DNA of 64,000 nt from Fidelibacterota bacterium UBA6531. Its GTDB lineage: Bacteria; Fidelibacterota; Marinisomatia; Marinisomatales; TCS55. A model generated the notes under the pieces. That model saw only the letters and a list, made by a program, of their open reading frames with translations, made no database searches and had not been told where the DNA came from. Positions 55,501-62,841 of the stretch are shown in pieces. A program made the position numbers and the translations under genes. Position 1 is the first letter of the stretch, and every line of letters starts with the position of its first letter. The stretch is taken from the NCBI GenBank assembly GCA_002436185.1, contig DJKX01000049.1:28734-92733 (forward strand), in the 5' to 3' direction.

Positions 55501-55845
55501 ATGAAATTAATTATTGCAATCATTCAACCAGAAGAACTGCCTGATATGAAAGAAGAACTTTTGAAAAGACAGATATATAAATTTACTGTTTCAAATGCAT
55601 TGGGCCAGGGTAAAGAAATTCCTGTTCATGAGGTATACAGAGGCTTATCACATGAAATTTCTTTATTGAAGAAAGTCAGATTAGAAATTGCTGTTAATAA
55701 TGATTTTGTAGAACCAGCTGTGGAGGCTATTACAACCGTAGCGAGAAAAGAAGGAGATAAAGGTAGAGGAAAAATATTTATTTTACCTATTGAAGAATGT
55801 ATTCGTATCAGAACCAATGAAAAAGGTTCGGAAGCTATAGGCTAA
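55501..55845 (+). CDS. Nitrogen regulatory protein PII, atypical T-loop
   Basis: A 114-residue PII paired with amt. The fold motifs are present: KLIIAIIQPEEL, VRLEIAVNNDFVEPAVEAI, GKIFILPIEECIRIRT. The T-loop is unusual: GQGKEIPVHEVYRGLSHEI has His51 where E. coli GlnB has the uridylylated Tyr51 (Tyr46 kept), and Glu39 where Gln39 normally helps bind Mg-ATP and 2-oxoglutarate. So covalent control by GlnD is unlikely. It probably still binds and gates Amt, by position. Confidence 0.92.
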   Translation: MKLIIAIIQPEELPDMKEELLKRQIYKFTVSNALGQGKEIPVHEVYRGLSHEISLLKKVRLEIAVNNDFVEPAVEAITTVARKEGDKGRGKIFILPIEECIRIRTNEKGSEAIG

Positions 55846-55957
55846 AACAGTATATTTCGCATTGTTTTTCTATGGATACAATTTGTTTATCCTAATAATT
55901 ATAGGAAAATTAAGTTAAACACATAAAATATTAACCTAATTACTAAAGGAAATAAAA

Positions 55958-56968
55958 ATGGGTAATATAAAAGCCGAATATATTTGGATTGATGGTCATC
56001 AACCGACTGCTAAATTGCGTTCCAAAACAAAAATCATCGATGGACCAATTTCTTCAGTGGACAAAATTCCTATCTGGGGTTTTGATGGTTCCAGCACTAT
56101 GCAGGCAGAAGGCACTGATAGTGACTGTATGCTAAAGCCGGTATATTTTGTACCTGACCCAATTCGCAGCGGAGACAATATTCTGGTCATGAATGAAGTG
56201 TGTCTCCCCGACGGTTCTGTTCATAAGTCTAATACGCGTACTCGCTTGGTTGAGATTGCTGAAAAATATAAAGATCATGATCCCTGGTTTGGCATTGAAC
56301 AGGAATACACATTTTTTATTGGCCGTTCACCCCTAGGTTGGCCAGAAGGTGGGTATCCTGCACCGCAAGGTCCATTTTACTGCGGTGTTGGCGCAGATGA
56401 GGTGTTTGGCCGTGATATTGTGGAAGAACATATGGAAGCCTGTTTGGAAGCTGGTATCGCCTTTTCCGGAATAAATGCAGAAGTCATGCCCGGCCAGTGG
56501 GAATTCCAAGTGGGGCCGGTGGGTGCTACAGATGCAGGCGATCAACTTTGGCTGGCGCGTTGGCTCCTTTATCGCATTGCCGAAGAATACGGTGTAAATG
56601 CCACACTACACCCCAAACCAGTAAAGGGCGATTGGAATGGTGCCGGAGCTCATACAAATTTTAGCACTAAAGCCATGCGTGAAAACGGAGGTATTAAAGT
56701 AGTTGAAGCTGCCTGCGAGGCTCTTGGCAAAAAACATGAAGAACATATTGCTGTTTATGGCGCCCATAACGAAGAAAGATTAACCGGGCTCCATGAAACA
56801 TGTTCCATCCATGAATTTCGCTATGATAAGAATGATCGTGGGGCGTCCATCCGCATACCTATGGCAACAGTAAATGCTGGTTGTGGATATTTGGAAGACC
56901 GCCGTCCGTCGGCCAATATGGATCCTTATCTGGTATGTGCTGCTTTGATTGAGACCTGCTGTGCATAG
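55958..56968 (+). CDS. glnA: Glutamine synthetase, GSII (eukaryote-type)
   Basis: A 336-residue glutamine synthetase of the short GSII class, not the roughly 470-residue GSI. Signs: IWGFDGSSTMQAEGTDSDCM, FGIEQEYTFF, INAEVMPGQWEFQVGP, GAGAHTNFSTKAMR, HNEERLTGLHET and YLEDRRPSANMDPY (metal, ATP and glutamate sites). It lacks the GSI adenylylation Tyr segment, matching GSII. It is last of the nitrogen block and joins ammonium from Amt to glutamate. A strong terminator follows. Its phylogeny could show lateral transfer. Confidence 0.95.
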   Translation: MGNIKAEYIWIDGHQPTAKLRSKTKIIDGPISSVDKIPIWGFDGSSTMQAEGTDSDCMLKPVYFVPDPIRSGDNILVMNEVCLPDGSVHKSNTRTRLVEIAEKYKDHDPWFGIEQEYTFFIGRSPLGWPEGGYPAPQGPFYCGVGADEVFGRDIVEEHMEACLEAGIAFSGINAEVMPGQWEFQVGPVGATDAGDQLWLARWLLYRIAEEYGVNATLHPKPVKGDWNGAGAHTNFSTKAMRENGGIKVVEAACEALGKKHEEHIAVYGAHNEERLTGLHETCSIHEFRYDKNDRGASIRIPMATVNAGCGYLEDRRPSANMDPYLVCAALIETCCA

Positions 56969-56995
56969 ATTTAAATAATCAACCACTTAATAGTT

Positions 56996-57025
56996 AAAAA
57001 GCCCCTGCAAAGGGGCTTTTTATTA
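56996..57025 (+). terminator. Rho-independent terminator after glnA
   Basis: AAAAAGCCCCT (56996-57006) and AGGGGCTTTTT (57011-57021) pair perfectly over eleven positions around GCAA, followed by ATT. It lies about 27 bases after the glnA stop and closes the nitrogen block. Confidence 0.92.
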
Positions 57026-57079
57026 TTAACAAAGATTCTTGCAATAATGAAATAGATTTTCTATTCTTTCGGCTACTTA

Positions 57080-57218
57080 TGAAGCTTATGGTGTGGAACT
57101 ATGAAGATTCGGGGAATTAACAGAACCCACAACAAACTTGACAGATGAAACACTGATATTTGGTTTATTAAGCGAAGATAAAATAATGATTCTCTTTGAC
57201 TATTATTATACTGATTAA
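57080..57218 (+). pseudogene. Possible decayed gene fragment before the lipase
   Basis: An ATG at 57080 begins a 13-codon frame (MKLMVWNYEDSGN). A second frame from 57105 to the stop at 57216 reads FGELTEPTTNLTDETLIFGL and then LFDYYYTD. Joining the two by a single frameshift gives a continuous acidic, soluble-looking C-terminus. No family is recognised, so this is a weak call; the lipase ATG is directly after the stop. Confidence 0.25.
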
Positions 57219-58451
57219 ATGAAATTCCACAACTGTTTAAAAATCTTCAAGACACTCCTTTGTTTTGTTTTTCTGACTAATCTGGCAGCTGATAATAAAT
57301 ACCCCATTATTTTGGTTCATGGCTTTATGGGATGGGGAACCGATGAAATGTCCGGTTATAAATATTGGGGTGGAAAAAATGATTATGAAGATTTTCTTCG
57401 CAATCAGGGGTATGAAGTATACACGGCTTCTGTTGGCCCCGTATCATCAAACTGGGATCGTGCGGTCGAATTATTTTACCAAATAAAAGGCGGACAGGTT
57501 GATTACGGTAAGAAGCATTCTGAAACATATGGGCTGGAGCAACAACCGCGGGAAAAGTTTTTTGATGGACTTTATCCTAAATGGGATAAAAATCATCCGG
57601 TTCATTTTGTTGGACATAGTATGGGCGGACAAACTGCAAGGATGCTGCAGTATTTACTTGAAAATATTATTTATGAAAATGAGGATAAATTCATACCTGA
57701 AAAAAATATGTTAATGGCTAATGTTCATGAAGAGTGGATTCATTCAATTACCACAATATCCACACCCCATAATGGCACAACTCTTTCAGATATAATTACA
57801 AAAGGTATTCCGTTTTTACAGGACGTTATCGGTTTAGCGGCAGTTGTGGGCAACGATTTTTATGATTTTGATCTCCAGCAATGGGGATTTGAAAAACAAG
57901 AAGAAGAAACGTGGGCAGCATATTTCAGGCGCATGCGTGAACATAAAGCCTGGAGGACAAAAAATATGTGTGCTTGGGATGTGAGTATCGAAGGTGCCCG
58001 TGAATTGAACACGATTGCGTCGGCTAATTCCAGCACTTATTATTTTTCATTTTCAACCGCAAATACCCGTCTGGATACTGCCAGTGGATTTCATACACCC
58101 GATGAAACCATGAGTTTGATTTTGCGTGCAAATGCACGATTAATGGGCAAGAAAAAAGCCTATTGGGCAGACGGTTCCGTAACGGATTCCACATGGTTTG
58201 AAAATGATGGAATTGTGAATACAATTTCTCAATCTGGGCCCACAACCGGTTTGAACGGAGCCGATCCCATTGCAGAATATCGCTCTGATGAATTATTGAT
58301 CCCCGGTCAATGGTATCATATTAAAACAATCAATATGGATCATAAAGTACCCCTGGGTCACGGTCTTAATGATGAACTGGCTATTCAGGAAATGCTGAAA
58401 TTATTAGATGATCATTGTAATGTACTATGGTCGTTACCACCGAAAGAGTAA
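57219..58451 (+). CDS. Secreted lipase (staphylococcal/Geobacillus family I.5-like)
   Basis: A 410-residue alpha/beta hydrolase with a signal peptide (KTLLCFVFLTNLAA). PIILVHGFMGWG is the oxyanion start; GHSMGGQTARML holds the nucleophile Ser (near 133); STPHNGTTLSD is typical of this lipase family; NDGIVNTISQSGP (Asp near 329) and MDHKVPLGHG (His near 374) complete the triad. The order and the TPHNGT motif fit the large lipases first known from Staphylococcus and Geobacillus. It probably degrades lipids outside the cell. Transcript is alone, after the glnA terminator. Confidence 0.88.
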   Translation: MKFHNCLKIFKTLLCFVFLTNLAADNKYPIILVHGFMGWGTDEMSGYKYWGGKNDYEDFLRNQGYEVYTASVGPVSSNWDRAVELFYQIKGGQVDYGKKHSETYGLEQQPREKFFDGLYPKWDKNHPVHFVGHSMGGQTARMLQYLLENIIYENEDKFIPEKNMLMANVHEEWIHSITTISTPHNGTTLSDIITKGIPFLQDVIGLAAVVGNDFYDFDLQQWGFEKQEEETWAAYFRRMREHKAWRTKNMCAWDVSIEGARELNTIASANSSTYYFSFSTANTRLDTASGFHTPDETMSLILRANARLMGKKKAYWADGSVTDSTWFENDGIVNTISQSGPTTGLNGADPIAEYRSDELLIPGQWYHIKTINMDHKVPLGHGLNDELAIQEMLKLLDDHCNVLWSLPPKE

Positions 58452-58459
58452 GCAAAAAT

Positions 58460-58814
58460 ATGCCCAAAAAACATCCTATACGTATAGATGACTTGTATAA
58501 ATTCAGAATTCCCTTGGAGCCAAACCTTAGCTCTGCCGGTCAGCACGTCATATTTACTGTAGAACGAATGGTCACCCATGACGTATATAGATAAATGCAC
58601 CACGCCTCTGTTGATTATTCACAGTGAGTTTGACCTTCGTTGTAATATTGAGCAAGGAGATCAAATGTTTACAGCTCTTAAATATTTAAAACAAGATGTG
58701 GAATATGTGCGTTTTCCTGAAGAACCACATGGTTTATCGCGTCATGGCCGGCCAGATCGCAGGGAAGCACGATTAAAATTCATTGTAGACTGGTTTGATA
58801 AATATTTAAAATAG
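58460..58814 (+). pseudogene. S9 prolyl-oligopeptidase-family peptidase, internally deleted remnant
   Basis: Two pieces of one gene in different frames. From ATG 58460 about 36 residues match an S9 peptidase start (IRIDDLYKFRIPLEPNLSSA, then VIFTVERM). After about 58570 a second frame reads SPMTYIDKCTTPLLIIHSE, then PEEPHGLSRHGRPDRR and IVDWFDKYLK, the end of S9 peptidases with the catalytic His in PHG. The propeller, the nucleophile Ser and the Asp region, roughly 500 residues, are missing. The 78-residue C-terminal frame from ATG 58578 would not be active. Confidence 0.72.
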
Positions 58815-58818
58815 TGCT

Positions 58819-59148
58819 ATGATAAATATAAACGATTTTAAAAAAGTTGAATTACGCGTAGGTACTATTATTGCTGTAGATGAATTTCCTGAAGCAGAGA
58901 AACCTGCATATAAACTTAAAATTGATTTTGGCGGTTATGGCATAAAACAAACCAGCGCCCAAATCACGGATCATTATTCCCCGAAAGAATTATTGAATCG
59001 GCAAGTTGTTGCTGTTGTGAATTTTCCTCCAAAGAAAATCGCATCTTTTTCTTCAGAAGCCCTTATTCTAGGCGCAGAAGGGCAAGAAAGTGGTATTGTT
59101 TTGCTTGAATTGGATACACCTATCCAAAATGGAGCAAAAATAAGCTGA
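58819..59148 (+). CDS. csaA: CsaA-like tRNA-binding/chaperone protein
   Basis: A 109-residue OB-fold protein, the size of CsaA. NDFKKVELRVGTIIAVDEFPEAEKPAYKL is its N-terminus, seen from residue 4 in pieces FKKVELRVGTII and FPEAEKPAYKLKIDFG, and the end holds VAVVNFPPKKIASFSSEALI and LGAEG. The family binds tRNA-like ligands and is reported as a secretion-related chaperone in Bacillus. It lies just before marR with a 38-base gap. Confidence 0.93.
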   Translation: MININDFKKVELRVGTIIAVDEFPEAEKPAYKLKIDFGGYGIKQTSAQITDHYSPKELLNRQVVAVVNFPPKKIASFSSEALILGAEGQESGIVLLELDTPIQNGAKIS

Positions 59149-59170
59149 TATTGCTTCTTCACCAAATATA

Positions 59171-59185
59171 TTTGTAATATACAAG
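59171..59185. promoter_or_regulatory. Palindrome TTTGTA-N3-TACAAG at the marR start, probable operator
   Basis: TTTGTA (59171-59176) and TACAAG (59180-59185) form a near-perfect inverted repeat ending one base before the marR ATG. The same half-sites recur at 59613-59627 before mutY. Self-binding by the MarR protein is the simplest reading. No other copies were noticed in nearby intergenic DNA. Confidence 0.6.
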
Positions 59186-59186
59186 T

Positions 59187-59612
59187 ATGGAATTTGGTGA
59201 AGTTTTAAAACAGTTCCTCCTGGACCTCCAACGATTATTCAGATCGAATATTGTTGATGGTAAAATTACACTCTCACAGATATTGCTTATTTCCAGTGTG
59301 CCCTTTGATGGAATAGATATGACCTCTCTGGCACAGCAACTGGGAGTGGATAATAGTACCCTTACTCGATTAGTGGATATTCTTGTGCGACGCGATTGGA
59401 TAGAAAAATCAAAAGGTCGACATGACAAACGAATTACATTACTAAAATTGACACCAAAGGGACAGGAGATACAGGATAAAGTTGAAGAACGGATTGATTT
59501 ATTAGGCGATACCGTTTATGATTCCATCCCATTGGAAGATAGAGACGAGGTGAAAGAGATACTATCAACATTTCATTGGACATTATCAAAATTACTATTA
59601 AAACAAGAATAA
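59187..59612 (+). CDS. MarR family transcriptional regulator
   Basis: A 141-residue MarR protein. The winged HTH contains MTSLAQQLGVDNSTLTRLVDIL (first 20 residues) and the wing GRHDKRITLLKLTPKG (DxR motif of MarR wings, about 80-90). The start ATG 59187 lies one base after a palindrome that is probably its own operator. Its stop is 1 base before the mutY TTG. Ligand unknown. Regulation of mutY is likely from the second palindrome. Confidence 0.93.
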   Translation: MEFGEVLKQFLLDLQRLFRSNIVDGKITLSQILLISSVPFDGIDMTSLAQQLGVDNSTLTRLVDILVRRDWIEKSKGRHDKRITLLKLTPKGQEIQDKVEERIDLLGDTVYDSIPLEDRDEVKEILSTFHWTLSKLLLKQE

Positions 59613-59627
59613 TTTGTATAATACAAA
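59613..59627. promoter_or_regulatory. Palindrome TTTGTATAATACAAA at the marR-mutY junction
   Basis: A perfect palindrome; with flanks it reads ATTTGTAT-A-ATACAAAT at 59612-59628. It matches the marR-proximal palindrome in both half-sites with the same 3-base spacing (TTTGTA-N3-TACAAR). It covers the likely mutY start codon. Confidence 0.6.
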
Positions 59628-60684
59628 TAATCTTACAAAAAAACTTCTCGCCTGGTATAGTATATATCAAAGGGATCTCCCATGGAGAAAAACACAGGAT
59701 CCGTATAAAATATGGCTATCTGAAATTATGCTCCAACAGACTCAGGTAGATACTGTAATGCCTTATTATACAAAATGGATAAACAAATATCCGAGATTAA
59801 AAGATGTTGCCGAAGCGGAGGAAGGAGAATTATTAAAAATCTGGGAAGGATTGGGATATTACAATCGTTGTAGGAATTTTAAAAATGCAGTTGATATTAT
59901 TATGAAAGTTTATTCAGGGAAAATTCCTTCTGATTATGATGCTTTTATTCAAATGCCCGGTGTGGGTGCGTATATTGCATCTGCTGTTTTATCTATTGCT
60001 CATGATAAACCTCATCCTGCATTGGATGGAAATGTAATTCGTGTCATGGCCAGATTTCTGAAGCGAAAAAGATTATCACCCTTTAATAAAAAGGTGATTC
60101 ATAATCATATTCGTAAGTGGATGAAATATGGTTTTCCGGGAGATATAAACCAAGCGCTAATGGACATTGGTAGCCAAATTTGTAAGCCGAATCAAGCTCA
60201 TTGTTATAATTGTCCCTTAGAAAATTCATGTTTTGCAGCACAAACATGCTCACCTGAATCATATCCTACGCCACAACTGCATAAATCCATACCTAATTAC
60301 GATGTAGTCACAGGTGTAATCTGGCACCAAGAAAAATTCTTAATTTTACAACGAAAAGAAAAAAACCATTTGGGTGGATTATGGGAATTCCCCGGTGGAA
60401 AAATAAAAAATGGAGAGAGCCACCGCACAGCACTGGCTAGAGAGATAAAAGAAGAATGTGGTTTAAAAGTCAATATACAAGCAAAGATTGGCAGTATAAA
60501 GCATGTTTACAGTCATTTTTCTATAAAAATGACTTCTTTTCATTGTGTTTCAAAAAACAACACAATTTTAAAAACAACTCAACCATATATGTGGATAAAG
60601 CCCACTCAAATCAAGGATTTACCGTTTCCCAAGGCCAATCATAAACTGTTTGCAACCCTGAATAAACAAGGCTGGCATGTTTAG
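59614..60684 (+). CDS. mutY: A/G-specific adenine glycosylase MutY with intact C-terminal Nudix domain
   Basis: A 356-residue protein. The N-terminal glycosylase has LPWRKTQDPYKIWLSEIMLQ and QTQVDTV, the helix-hairpin-helix QMPGVGAYIASA, catalytic Asp in ALDGNVIRVMARF and a 4Fe-4S loop C-x6-C-x2-C-x5-C (about 190-206). The C-terminal domain has a full Nudix box GKIKNGE-x7-REIKEECGL (about 260-282), whereas most MutY proteins have a degenerate one. The only start before the conserved region is TTG 59614, inside a palindrome. It excises A opposite 8-oxoG. It overlaps plsC by 8 bases. Confidence 0.93.
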   Translation: MYNTNNLTKKLLAWYSIYQRDLPWRKTQDPYKIWLSEIMLQQTQVDTVMPYYTKWINKYPRLKDVAEAEEGELLKIWEGLGYYNRCRNFKNAVDIIMKVYSGKIPSDYDAFIQMPGVGAYIASAVLSIAHDKPHPALDGNVIRVMARFLKRKRLSPFNKKVIHNHIRKWMKYGFPGDINQALMDIGSQICKPNQAHCYNCPLENSCFAAQTCSPESYPTPQLHKSIPNYDVVTGVIWHQEKFLILQRKEKNHLGGLWEFPGGKIKNGESHRTALAREIKEECGLKVNIQAKIGSIKHVYSHFSIKMTSFHCVSKNNTILKTTQPYMWIKPTQIKDLPFPKANHKLFATLNKQGWHV

Positions 60685-61405
60685 AATCATTATATCCATT
60701 ATTCTTTGGCCATTGGCTTTACTGGTATTTTTATTATTTGTCGCTATTTTTTTATTATTGAGATTATTTATAAAACCTATTCCTCTTTTTCCCTTTGTTC
60801 GATTTGCCTGTAGAATGATGATGTTAGCCGCCGGACAATGGTTGAGGATAGAAGGTAATCTCCCGGATAAAAATGGGCAGCCATACCTTTATTTATTCAA
60901 TCATGAATCCATGTTTGATCCCTTTATGTTGGGAGGTTCAGTAAAACATTATATTACCGGCGTTGGAGCTAATCATCAATTTTCATACCCGGTTTGGGGG
61001 TTTCTAATAAAACGATATGGAGCTATCCCAATTAAAAGAAAAAAACTGACAGAAGCTATCCACAGTCTGGATATTGCAGAAGAATCAATCCGGAATGGTA
61101 TATCATTTATTATATCACCGGAAGGAACGCGCACTGTTTCAGGACAAATGGGACCATTTAAAAAAGGTCCTTTTCATGTTGCTCTTAAAACAAGTGTTAC
61201 AATTGTTCCTGTAGCATTAATAGGTGCCTACAAAGCAAAGAAAAAGACCGATTGGAAAATCAATCCGGGAATCTTAACAATAAGATTCGGTGATCCAATA
61301 TCCGGAGAACAATATAAAGAAATGGATATTGATAAACTTCAAATCCATATACGAGAAAAAATTCAACAATTAATAGATAACAAAAGTGAAGATAAAAAAT
61401 TATGA
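60677..61405 (+). CDS. plsC: 1-acyl-sn-glycerol-3-phosphate acyltransferase
   Basis: A 242-residue membrane acyltransferase. Two N-terminal hydrophobic helices (residues 3-35) precede the HX4D box NHESMFDPFML (about 75-81) and the EGTR box SPEGTRTVSGQMGPFKKG (about 155). It acylates lysophosphatidate in phospholipid synthesis. It overlaps mutY by 8 bases and the following tiny ORF by 4 bases. Length is normal. Confidence 0.94.
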   Translation: MFRIIISIILWPLALLVFLLFVAIFLLLRLFIKPIPLFPFVRFACRMMMLAAGQWLRIEGNLPDKNGQPYLYLFNHESMFDPFMLGGSVKHYITGVGANHQFSYPVWGFLIKRYGAIPIKRKKLTEAIHSLDIAEESIRNGISFIISPEGTRTVSGQMGPFKKGPFHVALKTSVTIVPVALIGAYKAKKKTDWKINPGILTIRFGDPISGEQYKEMDIDKLQIHIREKIQQLIDNKSEDKKL

Positions 61406-61482
61406 TAATATGTTTTGGATGTGAAATTTCAATACTAAGTATTGTACAAGCATTTATAGGATTGTTTACATTTATTATTTAA
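61402..61482 (+). CDS. Putative 26-residue hydrophobic peptide
   Basis: ATGATAATATG at 61402 overlaps the plsC stop by an ATGA. The 26-codon frame has one hydrophobic stretch (ISILSIVQAFIGLFTFII) long enough to cross a membrane, with two Cys before it. The ATGA overlap matches the coupling style of neighbouring genes. No homologue is known to me; it could be chance. It ends 15 bases before the peptidase start. Confidence 0.35.
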   Translation: MIICFGCEISILSIVQAFIGLFTFII

Positions 61483-61497
61483 CAAGAGGAGAATAGC

Positions 61498-62838
61498 ATG
61501 AATTCAAAGATTACATTAAAAAACATTAAGAATTATAAAAAAGCATCCAATAGTAACAATCAAGTCAAGCTGGCTAGAAATGCAGCGGTTCGTGGCGATG
61601 TTATGGATCTAGCCATGGATTGGGAAGTGTTCAGAAAGATAGACCATACGTTTTCTGAAATGGTCACCGGTCAAATGAAAGTGACAAATCAAAAATCCAG
61701 CGGACGTTGTTGGGGATTTGCAGGGCTAAATCTGTTTAGGATTTATTTAGGTCGGAAATACAACCTCAAGCAATTTGAGTTCAGTCAGAACTTTTTCATG
61801 TTTTGTGATAAGCTTGAAAAGTCTAATTATTTTTTAGAAAGTATCATTAAAACTATAAAAGAACCTTTGGATGAACGTTTAATTATGCACTTACTAACGG
61901 ATCCCATTCAAGATGGAGGGCAATGGCATATGTTTGTGAACTTGATCGAGAAATACGGAGTACTTCCTCAAACGGAAATGCCCGAAAGTTTTCAGTCTAG
62001 CCAGTCCATGAGAATGAATCGAATGATCACACGAAAATTAAGAGGGTTCGCAAAAGACCTTCGTGGTGAAGGTGAAAAAGGCGTTAGTGTACAAGATCTG
62101 CGTCTAATGAAAAATGAAATGTTAGGCACAGTTTATCAAATGTTAACTATTAGTTTAGGATCTCCGCCGGACTCGTTTGATTGGCAAGTAAGAGATAAGG
62201 ATAAGAAATTTCATCGATTTGAAAAACTGACACCCAAAAAATTCTTCAATGACCATGTGGAGTTAAATTTAAACGATTTTGTTTGTTTGATCAATTGTCC
62301 AATGTCAGATAAAACATACAATGAAGTGTATACGGTTGATTATTTAGGTAATGTGATCGAAGGTGAAATGATCCGTTATCTGAATCTACCATCAAATCGG
62401 TTGAAAGAAGCGACGGTTGATTCTATCAAAAACGATGATCCTGTTTGGTTTGGTTGCGATGTGGGAAAACATTTTCACAGAAATTTAGGTGTAATGGATA
62501 TGGACATCTTCGATTTTGAACTATTTTATAGTACGGATTTTCCTATGACGAAAGCAGACAGGCTGGAATATGGAGAAAGTCAAATGACCCATGCCATGTT
62601 ATTTACTGGAGTGGACTTGGATAATAAAGGAAACCCAAAAAAATGGAGAGTGGAGAACAGCTGGGGAGATAAGCGAAGCGACAAGGGATTTGACATTATG
62701 ACAAGTGCTTGGTTTGATGAGTATAATTACGAAGTGGTGATACATAAAGATTATGTTAAGAAAGAAGAACTGGAAGTTTATCAAAAAGAACCAGTTGTAC
62801 TACCGCCTTGGGACCCCATGGGTGCATTAGCAAAATAA
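61498..62838 (+). CDS. C1B family cysteine peptidase (bleomycin hydrolase/PepC-like)
   Basis: A 446-residue papain-like aminopeptidase. The catalytic triad is visible: Cys in QKSSGRCWGFAGLN (near 71), His in SQMTHAMLFTGVD (near 365) and Asn in VENSWGDK (near 386). The C-terminal arm YEVVIHKDYVKKEELEVYQK is as in bleomycin hydrolase, which self-processes there and forms a barrel-shaped hexamer. Cytoplasmic: no signal peptide. An AAGAGGAGAA site precedes ATG 61498. It is 3 bases before the aminotransferase gene. Confidence 0.94.
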   Translation: MNSKITLKNIKNYKKASNSNNQVKLARNAAVRGDVMDLAMDWEVFRKIDHTFSEMVTGQMKVTNQKSSGRCWGFAGLNLFRIYLGRKYNLKQFEFSQNFFMFCDKLEKSNYFLESIIKTIKEPLDERLIMHLLTDPIQDGGQWHMFVNLIEKYGVLPQTEMPESFQSSQSMRMNRMITRKLRGFAKDLRGEGEKGVSVQDLRLMKNEMLGTVYQMLTISLGSPPDSFDWQVRDKDKKFHRFEKLTPKKFFNDHVELNLNDFVCLINCPMSDKTYNEVYTVDYLGNVIEGEMIRYLNLPSNRLKEATVDSIKNDDPVWFGCDVGKHFHRNLGVMDMDIFDFELFYSTDFPMTKADRLEYGESQMTHAMLFTGVDLDNKGNPKKWRVENSWGDKRSDKGFDIMTSAWFDEYNYEVVIHKDYVKKEELEVYQKEPVVLPPWDPMGALAK

Positions 62839-62841
62839 TTT

